Translations under genes and position numbers: made by a program | Assembly: GCF_003412465.1 (NCBI RefSeq) | Contig: NZ_QTJV01000006.1 | Coordinates: 764,487-828,486, forward strand | DNA length: 64,000 nucleotides | Reading direction: 5' to 3' | Source of the DNA: Chitinophaga silvisoli | GTDB lineage: Bacteria; Bacteroidota; Bacteroidia; Chitinophagales; Chitinophagaceae | Shown here: positions 18,294 to 27,100 of the stretch, piece after piece | Layout: every line of letters starts with the position of its first letter | How positions within the stretch are numbered: position 1 is the first letter of the stretch | Notes under the pieces: model-generated | The model's input: the letters and a program-made list of their open reading frames with translations, nothing else | Databases searched by the model: none | Told to the model about the DNA's origin: nothing

Positions 18294-19742
18294 TTATCTG
18301 GTAAATTCATTATCGACCAGTCTCCATATTCCTAAAGGGTTGGATTTTTTCAATGCATCGGGCAACATACTATCTGTAAAGTTCTGGAAGCATACAGGTC
18401 TTACCCAGCGGCGGATGGCACTGGTACCCACACTGGTAAAACGGTTATCTGTTGTAGCCGGGTACGGGCCGCCATGCACCATTGCAGCACATACTTCCAC
18501 ACCTGTAGGCGCGTTGTTCAATATAATCCTGCCTGCTAAAGTAGCCTGCAGGGCGATCATTGATTTGTAAATAGTGGTATCCTTTTCAGTGCCTACTACG
18601 GTAGTAGTGAGCTGGCCTTTCAGGCTCCTCAGTACTTTCTCCAGTTCCTCTTCATCAGCACAGGATACCAGGAGTGAATAAGGGCCAAACAACTCTTCGG
18701 CCAGGTGAGGATTTTGTAAAAACTCCGCACCGGTGGTACGTGCTACTGCCGGCCAGGCTTCTTCTTCCGCAGGTTCCGGTGTTTGTCCGACCAGGCTGAC
18801 GGCTTCCAGTGAAAGTATCTTTGCCCTGCCTTTTGAATAGGCTGCATGGATGCCCTTATGCAGCATCTTTGCAGGTGCACTGGCGGAGATGGCACCACCC
18901 AGCATGTGCGCAAAATTGTCCAGGGCATCGCTTTGAATACCCAGCAATAAACCGGGGTTGGTACAGAATTGGCCCATGCCCAGTGTGATACTTGCTGCAA
19001 AGGTTTGTGCCAGTTGCGGCCCCTGGGTAATCAATGCATCGGGGTAAAATACAACGGGGTTTACACTACCCATTTCTGCGAAGACAGGGATGGGTGTTTC
19101 TCTTTGTGACGCGTATTGCAACAGTGCTTTACCGCCATTGAAAGAGCCGGTAAATGCCACGCCGGTGGTAGCAGGGTCTATCACCAGGAGCTTCCCGGTT
19201 TCATAACCTTCATCGGCTACATGCTGCACGGTATGCGCAGGCAATCCTGATTTCTCAACGGCTTTGGAAATGGCTGCATATGCTAATAAGGAGGTGCGCG
19301 GATGTGCAGGATGTCCTTTCACGACTACAGTAGCCCCGGCTGCCAGTGCACTAGCTGTATCACCACCGGCGGTAGAAAATGCAAAGGGGAAATTGCTGGC
19401 ACCAAATACCACCACGGGGCCCACGGGCAACAGCATTCTGCGCAGATCGGGTCTGGCAGGTGTGCTTTCAGGGCGGGCGGAGTCGATGACAGCTTCCACC
19501 CAGCTGCCTTCTTTAACCAGTTCAGCAAATAACCTGAGCTGGTTGGTAGTGCGGGTCAGTTCTCCATTCAGGCGCGCGGCAGGCAGATTGGTTTCTTCGC
19601 CGGCTGTCTGTACCATGGTTTCTCTCTGTGCTTCCAGCTCTGTGGCGATGGTTTCCAGGAATGCAGCACGTACAGCAGGGGTTACCTGTCTGTACGTTTC
19701 AAAGGCCTGTGCGGACTGCTGCATAATCTTTTGTATCTGCAT
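18294..19742 (-). CDS. Alpha-ketoglutarate semialdehyde (2,5-dioxovalerate) dehydrogenase, NADP+-type ALDH
   Basis: A 482-residue aldehyde dehydrogenase. The catalytic cysteine is Cys260 in GQFCTNPG, and the general-base glutamate is in VFAEMGSVNP about 35 residues earlier. 'VVVFGASNFPFAFSTAGGD' is the cofactor region typical of the ketoglutarate-semialdehyde group, as is the C-terminal 'TGVEVCAAMVHGGPYPATT'. It oxidises 2,5-dioxopentanoate to 2-oxoglutarate, the last step of hydroxyproline catabolism, delivering carbon to the TCA cycle. It follows the deaminase gene by 20 nt and precedes the permease by 9 nt, so these three are an operon. Confidence 0.9.
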   Translation of the reverse strand: MQIQKIMQQSAQAFETYRQVTPAVRAAFLETIATELEAQRETMVQTAGEETNLPAARLNGELTRTTNQLRLFAELVKEGSWVEAVIDSARPESTPARPDLRRMLLPVGPVVVFGASNFPFAFSTAGGDTASALAAGATVVVKGHPAHPRTSLLAYAAISKAVEKSGLPAHTVQHVADEGYETGKLLVIDPATTGVAFTGSFNGGKALLQYASQRETPIPVFAEMGSVNPVVFYPDALITQGPQLAQTFAASITLGMGQFCTNPGLLLGIQSDALDNFAHMLGGAISASAPAKMLHKGIHAAYSKGRAKILSLEAVSLVGQTPEPAEEEAWPAVARTTGAEFLQNPHLAEELFGPYSLLVSCADEEELEKVLRSLKGQLTTTVVGTEKDTTIYKSMIALQATLAGRIILNNAPTGVEVCAAMVHGGPYPATTDNRFTSVGTSAIRRWVRPVCFQNFTDSMLPDALKKSNPLGIWRLVDNEFTR

Positions 19743-19762
19743 GCGATGATTTATTGTAATGG

Positions 19763-20668
19763 TTAATATACGGGCAACTTGGGTCTGTTGGCCAGCGCGG
19801 TATTGATCACGGCAAGGATCTGTTCTCTCTCCTTACCTTCCAGTGGCAGGCGGGGTGCTCTTACAGCTTCGGAACCGAGACCTACCTGTTGCTCTGCCAG
19901 TTTAATGTACTGCACTAATTTAGGATGTAAATCTAGTTCAAGCAAGGGCAGGAACCAACGATAGATGGCCAGGGCTTCTGCAATCCTGCCGGCCTTGGTG
20001 AGGCGATATACCGCCACGGTCTCTTCAGGGAAGGCACATACCAATCCTCCTACCCAGCCATCGGCACCCAGCATCATCTCTTCCATGGCTAAAGTATCGA
20101 CACCACAAAGTATTTTAAAGCGATCCCCGAATCGATTTATCATACGGGTCACATTAGAGACATCCCTGGTAGATTCTTTAACGGCCTGTACGTTAGGATA
20201 AGCTTTTAGTTGTTCAAAGATATCCAGCGTTACTTCGATCTTATAATCTACCGGGTTATTATAGATCATGATAGGCAGGTCGGTAGAAGCGGCTACTGTT
20301 TTGAAGAAGGTAGCGGTTTCCTTTTCATCGCTTTTATAGCGCATGGGTGGCAACAGCATCAGGCCTTTTGCACCCCATTTAGCGGCGGCTTCAGCTTGTT
20401 TTACGGCTTCGCTGGTAGCACCTTCTGCAATGTTGAGTACTACCGGAATTTTACCCTGCACTTTTTCAACTGCATATTTAGTAAGGGTTTCTTTTTCAGC
20501 AATGCTGATGGTACTGGCTTCGCCCAGTGAGCCCCCGAGGATTACGCCGTCGATACCGGCCGCTACCTGGGCATCCAGATTCTTACCAAACAGAGGGAGG
20601 TCTAATTCATCTGATGGTGTAAACTTGGTGGTAAATGCAGGAAATATTCCTTTCCATTCAATAGCCAT
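19763..20668 (-). CDS. DHDPS-family deaminase, probable 1-pyrroline-4-hydroxy-2-carboxylate deaminase
   Basis: A 301-residue TIM-barrel protein of the dihydrodipicolinate synthase/N-acetylneuraminate lyase family. The Schiff-base lysine is Lys164 in AVKESTRD, the catalytic tyrosine is in IMIYNNPVDY, and the substrate-carboxylate loop is GGSLGEASTIS. Family members include dihydrodipicolinate synthase, KDG aldolase and the hydroxyproline-pathway deaminase. The adjacent ketoglutarate semialdehyde dehydrogenase and permease, with hydroxyproline epimerase and dehydrogenase nearby, favour the deaminase that yields 2,5-dioxopentanoate and ammonia. It is the first gene of its operon, facing a divergent AraC regulator. 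Confidence 0.85.
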   Translation of the reverse strand: MAIEWKGIFPAFTTKFTPSDELDLPLFGKNLDAQVAAGIDGVILGGSLGEASTISIAEKETLTKYAVEKVQGKIPVVLNIAEGATSEAVKQAEAAAKWGAKGLMLLPPMRYKSDEKETATFFKTVAASTDLPIMIYNNPVDYKIEVTLDIFEQLKAYPNVQAVKESTRDVSNVTRMINRFGDRFKILCGVDTLAMEEMMLGADGWVGGLVCAFPEETVAVYRLTKAGRIAEALAIYRWFLPLLELDLHPKLVQYIKLAEQQVGLGSEAVRAPRLPLEGKEREQILAVINTALANRPKLPVY

Positions 20669-21146
20669 AGACTGTGTATTTTTTTTTCCAAAAATATCTA
20701 CTAGGATGTAAGAGGGCCGCTCTGATAGTAATCAATTATACGTAAATTTTAACCTCTTTGACTGAGGGGCGATTGCAATAACTGCGGTATGCGGGGCCTG
20801 GTTACAATGCCAGTGTGCACGATAGTATCTGTACAGTGTGCGACCATGCTTCTACTGCCTGAAACATGGTACCGGCAATAGCTACAAAATACGATAATCC
20901 GGATTTTAGCAATCATTGCCCGGATATTAACCTGTGTAGGTTTAATATTATGAAATTTGGGTTAAAATATGTAATATTGAGTGGACGAAATTTTAATTGT
21001 GTAAATAACACTCATTACTGCCCGAAAGACGGGATCAACCAAAAGGCCAGAATCAGAATTAACGCAACTGAAGGAGGGATTTCTACTTTTTACCTGTAAA
21101 CAATTTTTGCAAGTACCTGCTTGCTGTGACTTAAAACTACCTTACG
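20669..21146. promoter_or_regulatory. Divergent regulatory region between deaminase operon and AraC regulator
   Basis: A 478-nt region without a convincing gene. On the minus strand the octamer at 20689-20696 reads TATTTTTG, a full match to the -7 consensus, 21 nt before the deaminase start, which suggests a short leader. No clear -33 TTTG or AraC operator repeat was found by eye. The size and divergent layout suit an AraC-controlled regulatory region. Confidence 0.4.
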
Positions 21147-22022
21147 ATGAAAGTGTTACAGTTTACTATACCTGTTCCGCTGGACAAATCGATCATTGTT
21201 CAAAAAGATGTGTTGCCGTTTTTCTATCCTCATCTGCACAGGCACCAGGAGATCCAGATGAGCTGGATCCAGCAGGGAGAAGGCACCCTTGTGGCGGACA
21301 ATAATATGCATGCATTCAGGCCGAATGACATTTTCTGGCTGGGAGCCAATCAACCGCATATCTTTAAAAGTGAGGCATCGTATTTTCAGCCGAAGAGCAG
21401 GAAGAAAATAGTGGCGTTGGTAATCTTCTTTAATCCGAACGGGGAACTGGCATCGCTGTTTAACCTGCCGGAGACGAAGTTGCTGAAGAACTTTATTATG
21501 CAGAGCCAGTCGGGGTTTAAGGTACCCCCGGCGTATACTGCGGAGGTATCGAGCAAGATGATGCAGATTACGAACAGTAGTGGAACGGACCAGTTGCTGC
21601 AGTTTGTAGACCTGTTAAAACAGTTGTCCGGCTATGCAGATATGACCCCGCTGGCCACGGCGCAGAAGAGCCAGATGGTGAGTGAGCATGAGGGCATCAG
21701 GATCGGGAATATTTATAATTACATTATGCAGAATTATGATAAGCCGATTACACTGGAGGATGCGGCAAAGCAGGCGCATATGACACCACAGGCATTTTGC
21801 AGGTTCTTCAAGAAGCATACGCTGCATACCTTTGTATCATTCTTAAATGAAGTGAGGATTAATGAGGCGTGTAAGAAGCTGACGGATGGTGCGTTTGACA
21901 ATATTGCGACGGTAGCTTATACCTGCGGGTTTAATAGTATAACGAATTTCAACAGGGTGTTTAAGACGGTGACGACACAGTCGCCGAGTGAATATATGAC
22001 GAGTTATTTTCAGAGTGTATGA
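21147..22022 (+). CDS. AraC family transcriptional regulator
   Basis: A 291-residue regulator: an N-terminal cupin-like sensor domain ('YPHLHRHQEIQMSWIQQGEG', 'NDIFWLGANQPHIF'; residues about 20-90) and a C-terminal pair of helix-turn-helix motifs (about 190-288). The C-terminal part includes 'ITLEDAAKQAHMTPQAFCRF', 'TFVSFLNEVRINEACKKL' and 'VAYTCGFNSITNFNRVFK'. It is divergent from the deaminase-dehydrogenase-permease operon, the usual position for a pathway-specific activator, so it probably senses hydroxyproline or an intermediate. That role is inferred from position. Confidence 0.9.
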   Translation: MKVLQFTIPVPLDKSIIVQKDVLPFFYPHLHRHQEIQMSWIQQGEGTLVADNNMHAFRPNDIFWLGANQPHIFKSEASYFQPKSRKKIVALVIFFNPNGELASLFNLPETKLLKNFIMQSQSGFKVPPAYTAEVSSKMMQITNSSGTDQLLQFVDLLKQLSGYADMTPLATAQKSQMVSEHEGIRIGNIYNYIMQNYDKPITLEDAAKQAHMTPQAFCRFFKKHTLHTFVSFLNEVRINEACKKLTDGAFDNIATVAYTCGFNSITNFNRVFKTVTTQSPSEYMTSYFQSV

Positions 22023-22028
22023 TATTGA

Positions 22029-22060
22029 CAAACCCGCTATTGATGGCGGGTTTGGTTTTT
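22029..22060 (+). terminator. Intrinsic terminator of the AraC gene
   Basis: A perfect 9-bp stem (CAAACCCGC with GCGGGTTTG, 8-nt loop) followed by GTTTTTAT lies 7 nt after the regulator's stop codon. Confidence 0.8.
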
Positions 22061-22086
22061 ATAGGTCTTATAGTTCAGATCCGGGA

Positions 22087-22545
22087 TTACTTTTTCTGCT
22101 GGTCCCTTTCTGCTCTTTGTCTTTTCCGATTTCTTTCTCTTGCATTCCTGACATCTTTTCTTCTTGCCGCTACCAGGATTGCAATAGCGATTATTATAAA
22201 TATTCCCCGTACAACAAACGAATCTCCCCCTGATTCATATCCATACAGGATGATATCCTCATCAGGCAGGTATTTCATCGTCACCTCGTCATTGATCCGA
22301 TGGGTAAAATAAAACTCCTCGCTTACCTCCCGCTCCATATGCACCCCGGCACCTATAAACGCTGCATAATAATCATCTCCCATCCGAAAATGCTCCACCT
22401 TACGCAGCTTACTGATCTTCATCTCTACCTTCATCCCTTTCTTTGCCACCTTAAATACCTTCAGCTCTTTTCTTAAACCAATACAAGTCAGCAAAATAAT
22501 GAATATACTAAGCGGTAAAAAAGTTAACAAAAGAGATTTCTTCAT
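22087..22545 (-). CDS. Small membrane protein, DUF3592-like (paralogue 1 of 3)
   Basis: A 152-residue protein with two membrane helices (residues about 5-25 and 110-130) around an extracytoplasmic segment, and a basic C-terminal tail (RNRKRQRAERDQQKK). The motif 'RINDEVTMKYLPDEDIILYG' resembles the V-x-Y-x-P-x-x-P core of DUF3592 proteins, whose function is unknown. It is 16 nt downstream of a clear paralogue with the same layout. The family call is by pattern only. Confidence 0.62.
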   Translation of the reverse strand: MKKSLLLTFLPLSIFIILLTCIGLRKELKVFKVAKKGMKVEMKISKLRKVEHFRMGDDYYAAFIGAGVHMEREVSEEFYFTHRINDEVTMKYLPDEDIILYGYESGGDSFVVRGIFIIIAIAILVAARRKDVRNARERNRKRQRAERDQQKK

Positions 22546-22561
22546 AACAATGAATTTATAA

Positions 22562-23065
22562 TTATAAGTTGTCCATATTTCCTGACATACCTCTTCTACG
22601 GTGTCTTTTATGATGCCTTCTGCGAAGCCTTCTTAACCTGGCTTCTTCACTCCATCTCTTCTTATTCCTGATATCCACTTTCCATGCAACTATTAACATT
22701 CCTATCGCCAGCAGGATTAATACACTTCTTACTACATATGGCGATTTCCTTTGTTCATCTGCATACAGGATCACACTTTCATGCGGCAGGTATTTCATCC
22801 ACACCTCATCATTGATCTGATGTACTTTGTAAAACTCTTCACTCACTTTCCGCGTTCTTTGTACACCGGCCCCTGAAAACGTTGCATAAATATTCATCCC
22901 TTCCATCCCTGAACCGAAATACCAGGCACTGATCTTTGTGTGGATAGGAATACCTTTGGTGGCTACTCTGAATTTCGCAAGGTCCATCCGCAAATCCATA
23001 AAACTCAGTAAAAATATAAGAATGCTGACAGGTAAGACCAGCCGGAAAAAGATAATATTTTTCAT
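22562..23065 (-). CDS. Small membrane protein, DUF3592-like (paralogue 2 of 3)
   Basis: A 167-residue protein with the same plan as its downstream neighbour: helix at about 5-25, a lumenal domain containing 'QINDEVWMKYLPHESVILYA', a second helix (about 117-135), then a long Arg/His-rich cytoplasmic tail (RRLRRRHHKRHRRRG). Shared stretches such as SEEFY, HxINDEV and MKYLP show descent by duplication. The tail is much more basic and histidine-rich than in the paralogues, so it may bind nucleic acid, lipid or metal; this is speculation. Confidence 0.62.
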   Translation of the reverse strand: MKNIIFFRLVLPVSILIFLLSFMDLRMDLAKFRVATKGIPIHTKISAWYFGSGMEGMNIYATFSGAGVQRTRKVSEEFYKVHQINDEVWMKYLPHESVILYADEQRKSPYVVRSVLILLAIGMLIVAWKVDIRNKKRWSEEARLRRLRRRHHKRHRRRGMSGNMDNL

Positions 23066-23110
23066 AAATTCATTTGTCGTGGGGTGAAGGCTCTGCTTTC
23101 ATTCAATCAG

Positions 23111-23201
23111 CTTATTGAGATATCCTATGCCGCATTTCCCTGCGGCTTCGATCACCTTATTGAGACAACCTACGCCGCATTGCTCTACGGCTTCGAATGA
23201 C
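23111..23201. repeat. Tandem 45/46-bp duplication covering a gene's 3' end
   Basis: Two head-to-tail copies, 23111-23155 and 23156-23201, both begin CTTATTGAGA and share GCCGCATT and CGGCTTCGA. The right copy encodes the last 14 residues of the adjacent membrane protein; the left copy lies beyond its stop codon and has lost one base, so it no longer keeps the frame. Confidence 0.8.
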
Positions 23202-23630
23202 CCAGATCATGCAAGGGATCAGCACAAACAGGGAGCCAACAGTCACTAAGCTCCAGGTATTCGCCTCCTCGCCGTCATACAACTCCACATAATCCGAACC
23301 GGCCAGGTACTTTACCCGGACAGCATCCAGGTACTTATGCTTCATAATAAATGCGCTATCCACCTTATGGCTAAACTGCTTACCCTGATAGCTCAGATCA
23401 ACATACATAGACATCGCCCGGGTACCGTGTAATGAGTATCCATCTTTATGCATATACACCCATTCTGCCTCCCGCTCATGCCGGTACAGTAAAGCACATA
23501 TTATCTGCAATAGTATGGCGACAACCGTAAATATCACCATCCATCTCCGCGCAGATCTGTAATTCGCGTTTAAGTCCCATGACTTATTTAATGCCTGTAT
23601 AAGTTCGCTGGATTTTCTATTTCTTTTCAT
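23157..23630 (-). CDS. Small membrane protein (paralogue 3 of 3, more divergent)
   Basis: A 157-residue protein with helices at about 30-48 and 122-142 and an outside domain carrying 'YLDAVRVKYLAGSDYVELYD', the counterpart of the MKYLP motif in the two downstream neighbours. The N-terminus is longer and basic (MKRNRKSSELIQALNKSW), and the C-terminus is Arg-rich. It probably belongs to the same family but has diverged. Its 3' end is part of a tandem duplication. Function unknown. Confidence 0.6.
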   Translation of the reverse strand: MKRNRKSSELIQALNKSWDLNANYRSARRWMVIFTVVAILLQIICALLYRHEREAEWVYMHKDGYSLHGTRAMSMYVDLSYQGKQFSHKVDSAFIMKHKYLDAVRVKYLAGSDYVELYDGEEANTWSLVTVGSLFVLIPCMIWVIRSRRAMRRRLSQ

Positions 23631-23660
23631 TTTCCTTTGTCCCTTTTCCCTTTAGCATAA

Positions 23661-24119
23661 TTACATCCGGGTAGATGGACTGACTCCCTGCTTTCTATGT
23701 AATGACCATTGTTCCAAAGCCTTCTCAAAAAAAGACTGTACAGTAGCCCGGCTCCCATCCACATAGACTTTAATCAGTTTATGATCAAAGGTAGTAACCA
23801 GTAAATGTGGCGAGGAGACCTGTACGGAACGGTACAGGGTGTCCATGGTCCGGATATTCTCATAGTAAGCAAAAGCAATCTCATCTCTCGACTGACTCCT
23901 GTCGTCGATATAGTAAGTAGCTACTCTTTTATTGGAAACAAAGTTGCCGGCAATGCGCTTTCTGTAGTTGGAGTAATATTGGAAAATAGTTTCGTCCTCA
24001 TCCAGTAAATGCAGGTCTTTGAGGCGCTTTACCAGCCGCTCGCTGATCGTCTTGTCCCTTTGAATGGGCTGGCAGGCAAACAAACAACACAAAAAAATGC
24101 CCCATGCGTAATATTTCAT
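23661..24119 (-). CDS. Putative lipoprotein, hypothetical
   Basis: A 152-residue protein with a lipoprotein signal: a hydrophobic stretch then the lipobox FACQ (Cys16). The mature part is mixed alpha/beta with no recognised domain ('ISERLVKRLKDLHLLDEDET', 'DHKLIKVYVDGSRATVQSFF'). It is upstream of, and 31 nt from, the three related membrane proteins on the same strand, so a four-gene envelope unit is plausible. Function unknown. Confidence 0.6.
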   Translation of the reverse strand: MKYYAWGIFLCCLFACQPIQRDKTISERLVKRLKDLHLLDEDETIFQYYSNYRKRIAGNFVSNKRVATYYIDDRSQSRDEIAFAYYENIRTMDTLYRSVQVSSPHLLVTTFDHKLIKVYVDGSRATVQSFFEKALEQWSLHRKQGVSPSTRM

Positions 24120-24136
24120 GATAAGGAAATTTACAT

Positions 24137-24172
24137 AAAAGCATGGAGGCCAGGATCGACCTCCATGCTTTT
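24137..24172 (-). terminator. Intrinsic terminator of the sugar dehydrogenase gene
   Basis: A perfect 13-bp stem (AAAAGCATGGAGG with CCTCCATGCTTTT) with a 10-nt loop ends 4 nt from the stop codon of the 1121-residue gene. The A/T ends would make it work in both directions. Confidence 0.85.
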
Positions 24173-24175
24173 GCG

Positions 24176-27100
24176 TTACAATTTAATAAATTTCCTGTTT
24201 ATCTTCTTTTCACCGTCTTTAAATTGTATGATATAGGTACCCGGTGTCAGCCGGCTCACATCGATTTTGCCATCTTCCGAACGCAGGTAGCTGTTTTGTC
24301 CGCTCGCCACATTCACAATATTAAAGAGGCCATCGCCGCTTATGCCGCTGATAGTAAGGTAATTATATACCGGGTTAGGATAGATCCTGAATGCCTTCTG
24401 ACTGGCGTTGGCTGTCGTTGGCAGGGTGTAATTCGCAATTCTCGCCGCACTGTTGCCATATACTTCCAGTTCGAAAATGGAGTAACCGTAGCCTGTGGTG
24501 CGGGCAGTACCATACACCTGTACATAACGGCCTGCACCTGTTAAACCGGTATGATCATTTATGAGATCGTTATTGCCGGTAACGGTTTTCAGGTTATGCC
24601 AGTTGCCAACAGTATCCGCTACCTGCACGAGGTAATCTTTACCCTTTGCATTCTCCCAGGTGATCTTCACCTCGCTGATGTTATACCTGGCACCCAGGTC
24701 TACATAGATATAGGAAGGATCTTCGAAGGCACTGGACCAGCGGGTATTGATATCGCCATCTACAGCTGCGGAGCCAGGCATCGTTACACCGTTTTCATTA
24801 CCTGATACTGTTACATTTTTATTGAGGGCCAGGTTGCTGCTGCTACCATTGCTCACCGTGATGCTCACCGGAATAGAGGTAGCGCTGAGGCCCTGATTGT
24901 CCGTTGCTTTTGCAGTGAGGGAGTAAGTACCGGCAGGCGCATTGGTCCAGGTAAAGGTATAAGGCGCATCTGCATCCTCTCCTATTTTAGTAGCACCCTG
25001 GTAGAATTCTACATTGGTCACCGCACCGGTAGCATCGCTGACAGCTGCATCTATTTCAATATTTTCACCTGCGGAGAAAGTAGTATTGTTCGCAGGGGAA
25101 GTCAGGCTCACGACAGGACCTTCGATGCTGCCTGCCAGTGCAAATGTGAGGTAGTTGACATTGAAGTCTGTTGCATCCAGTGATACACGCAGTACTTTCA
25201 CCCCTTTGCTCAGTACCGGGGTCGTCACAGACACTGTTTGCCATGCCTGGAAACCGCCGGTAGCAGGTACAGTAATATTGCCTGAAATGTTCTGACCGTC
25301 GAGTTCTACATGCATGGTCTTCGCTGCACCCGGATTTGCTACCCGTACAGACAGGGTATACTGAGCCGCAGTAGTGACATCAATGGTGTATTCCAGCCAC
25401 TCTCCTGCTGCTACATAGCCAATGTTAAAGCCACCTTCAGCGCAGTTTTCAAGATCTACATCTTCAGTAGTACGGTATTGGTTACCGGCATTACCGGTGG
25501 AGTTGTCATGGTAAGCGATGCCTTCGCCACCCAGGTCGAAGTTTTCAATTTCGATCTTACCTGGGATCGGTGTCGGAGTCGCGAAGTAAGGATTCTGCAG
25601 GTTGGCACCAGGTGTATAAGTAGCTGTGAAGGTGCTATCCTTTGCAGGAACGCGGATGACCTGACTGGCCGCACCACCATTGCTCCAGGAAGCAAATTCG
25701 TAGAACTTGCCGTTCAGCACCTGCGGCGTTACCGCTTCTAAAGAGATAGGTGTATTTACCACCAGCGTTTTAGTAAAGGGAGCCGTATTCTGTGCACCGA
25801 GTATGAGTTGTAAACCAGGGATACTGCTGGCTGCGGTGATGTTCACCTTGTTTGGAATGATATCCAGTGAATCAACACCTGTGCGGCCCTGGGAATCAGT
25901 TACGGTAAGCATGATGCGTAACCATACATTCGGAGAAGTTTCACCACCATTGTCAGCAATGAAGGTACCGGCTGTTACACCATTTGGTACGGCAGGCCCC
26001 GGGTGATAGTGCTGATTGTTCGGACCATCCTGGTGATAGAAACGAACTTCCCACTGGTATTTAGCGGCTGGAATAGTACCGTCTTCTGCATCGGTAGCAG
26101 TACCGGCAAAGTGAATGGTATCACCTACATTCCAGGTGCGTGTAGAGAGGGGGGCAGAGATATGGGGAACAGGGCGTGCATTGAATGGCAATACGGTTAA
26201 CTTCGCATTGTCACTGGTATCTTTGCCTGCACTGTTGCTGACTATACAACGATAATTGGCAGCGTCAGCGGCGGCTACAGCGGCGATTAAAAATGTATCG
26301 GCAGTAGCACCGGCGATGTTTACACCGTTCTTTTGCCATTGATATGTCAGGGGTAAGGCACCTGAAGAAGTAACTGAAAACGCTACAGGGTCGCCGCTAA
26401 CAATGGATTGGCTCTGTGGCTGATTCACGATCACAGGTAATTGTGTGGTATCGTATTCAAGACGATACAATGAGCCGCCTGTACCATAATACACAAAATA
26501 AATATTACCATCCAGTCCTACGCTGGTACCTAATACACTTCTGAAACCGGTAGTGGAGAAAGTAGTAGCACCAGCTCCGGGATTGCCTGGGTCTATACTT
26601 TTGAACCAGTCAGCACACCAGTCAGAGAAGTAGAAACGATTCTTGTATTCAGCAGGGTATTTTGTATTTGTTGGATTGAAGAATACACCTGAAGTGATGG
26701 CACATCCCCATCCATCGTGCGGATAAGCAAATACCGGCGCGATAGTAGAATCCGGCTGCTCAGGGCCTGACTGACCCTTGCCATCCCAGCCATAGTTATA
26801 ATGTTTGGCAGAATCAGGAGCGGTGACATCGTCAATCTCTTCGTAGTTACCACCTACATTGACAACGTAGATCTTTCCGGATACAGGATCCAGTGCCATT
26901 TTCCAGGGATTGCGCATACCAATGGCCCAGATGCTTCTCTGCTGGCGGGAAGCGCCGGGTGTGTTGTAATAAGGATTTCCGGGAGCTGGCTGACCGGCAT
27001 CTGTGAGACGAAGAATCTTTCCGCGATAGGTATCCAGTTTGGTGGCTTCTGCAGGTGAGTTACTTTCGCCGATGGCTACATAGAGGTAGTTGTCTTTGAA

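Noticed and set aside
20866..21099. 77-codon frame in the AraC/deaminase divergent region
   Set aside because: No family resemblance, unlikely composition for this genome and inside a regulatory region.
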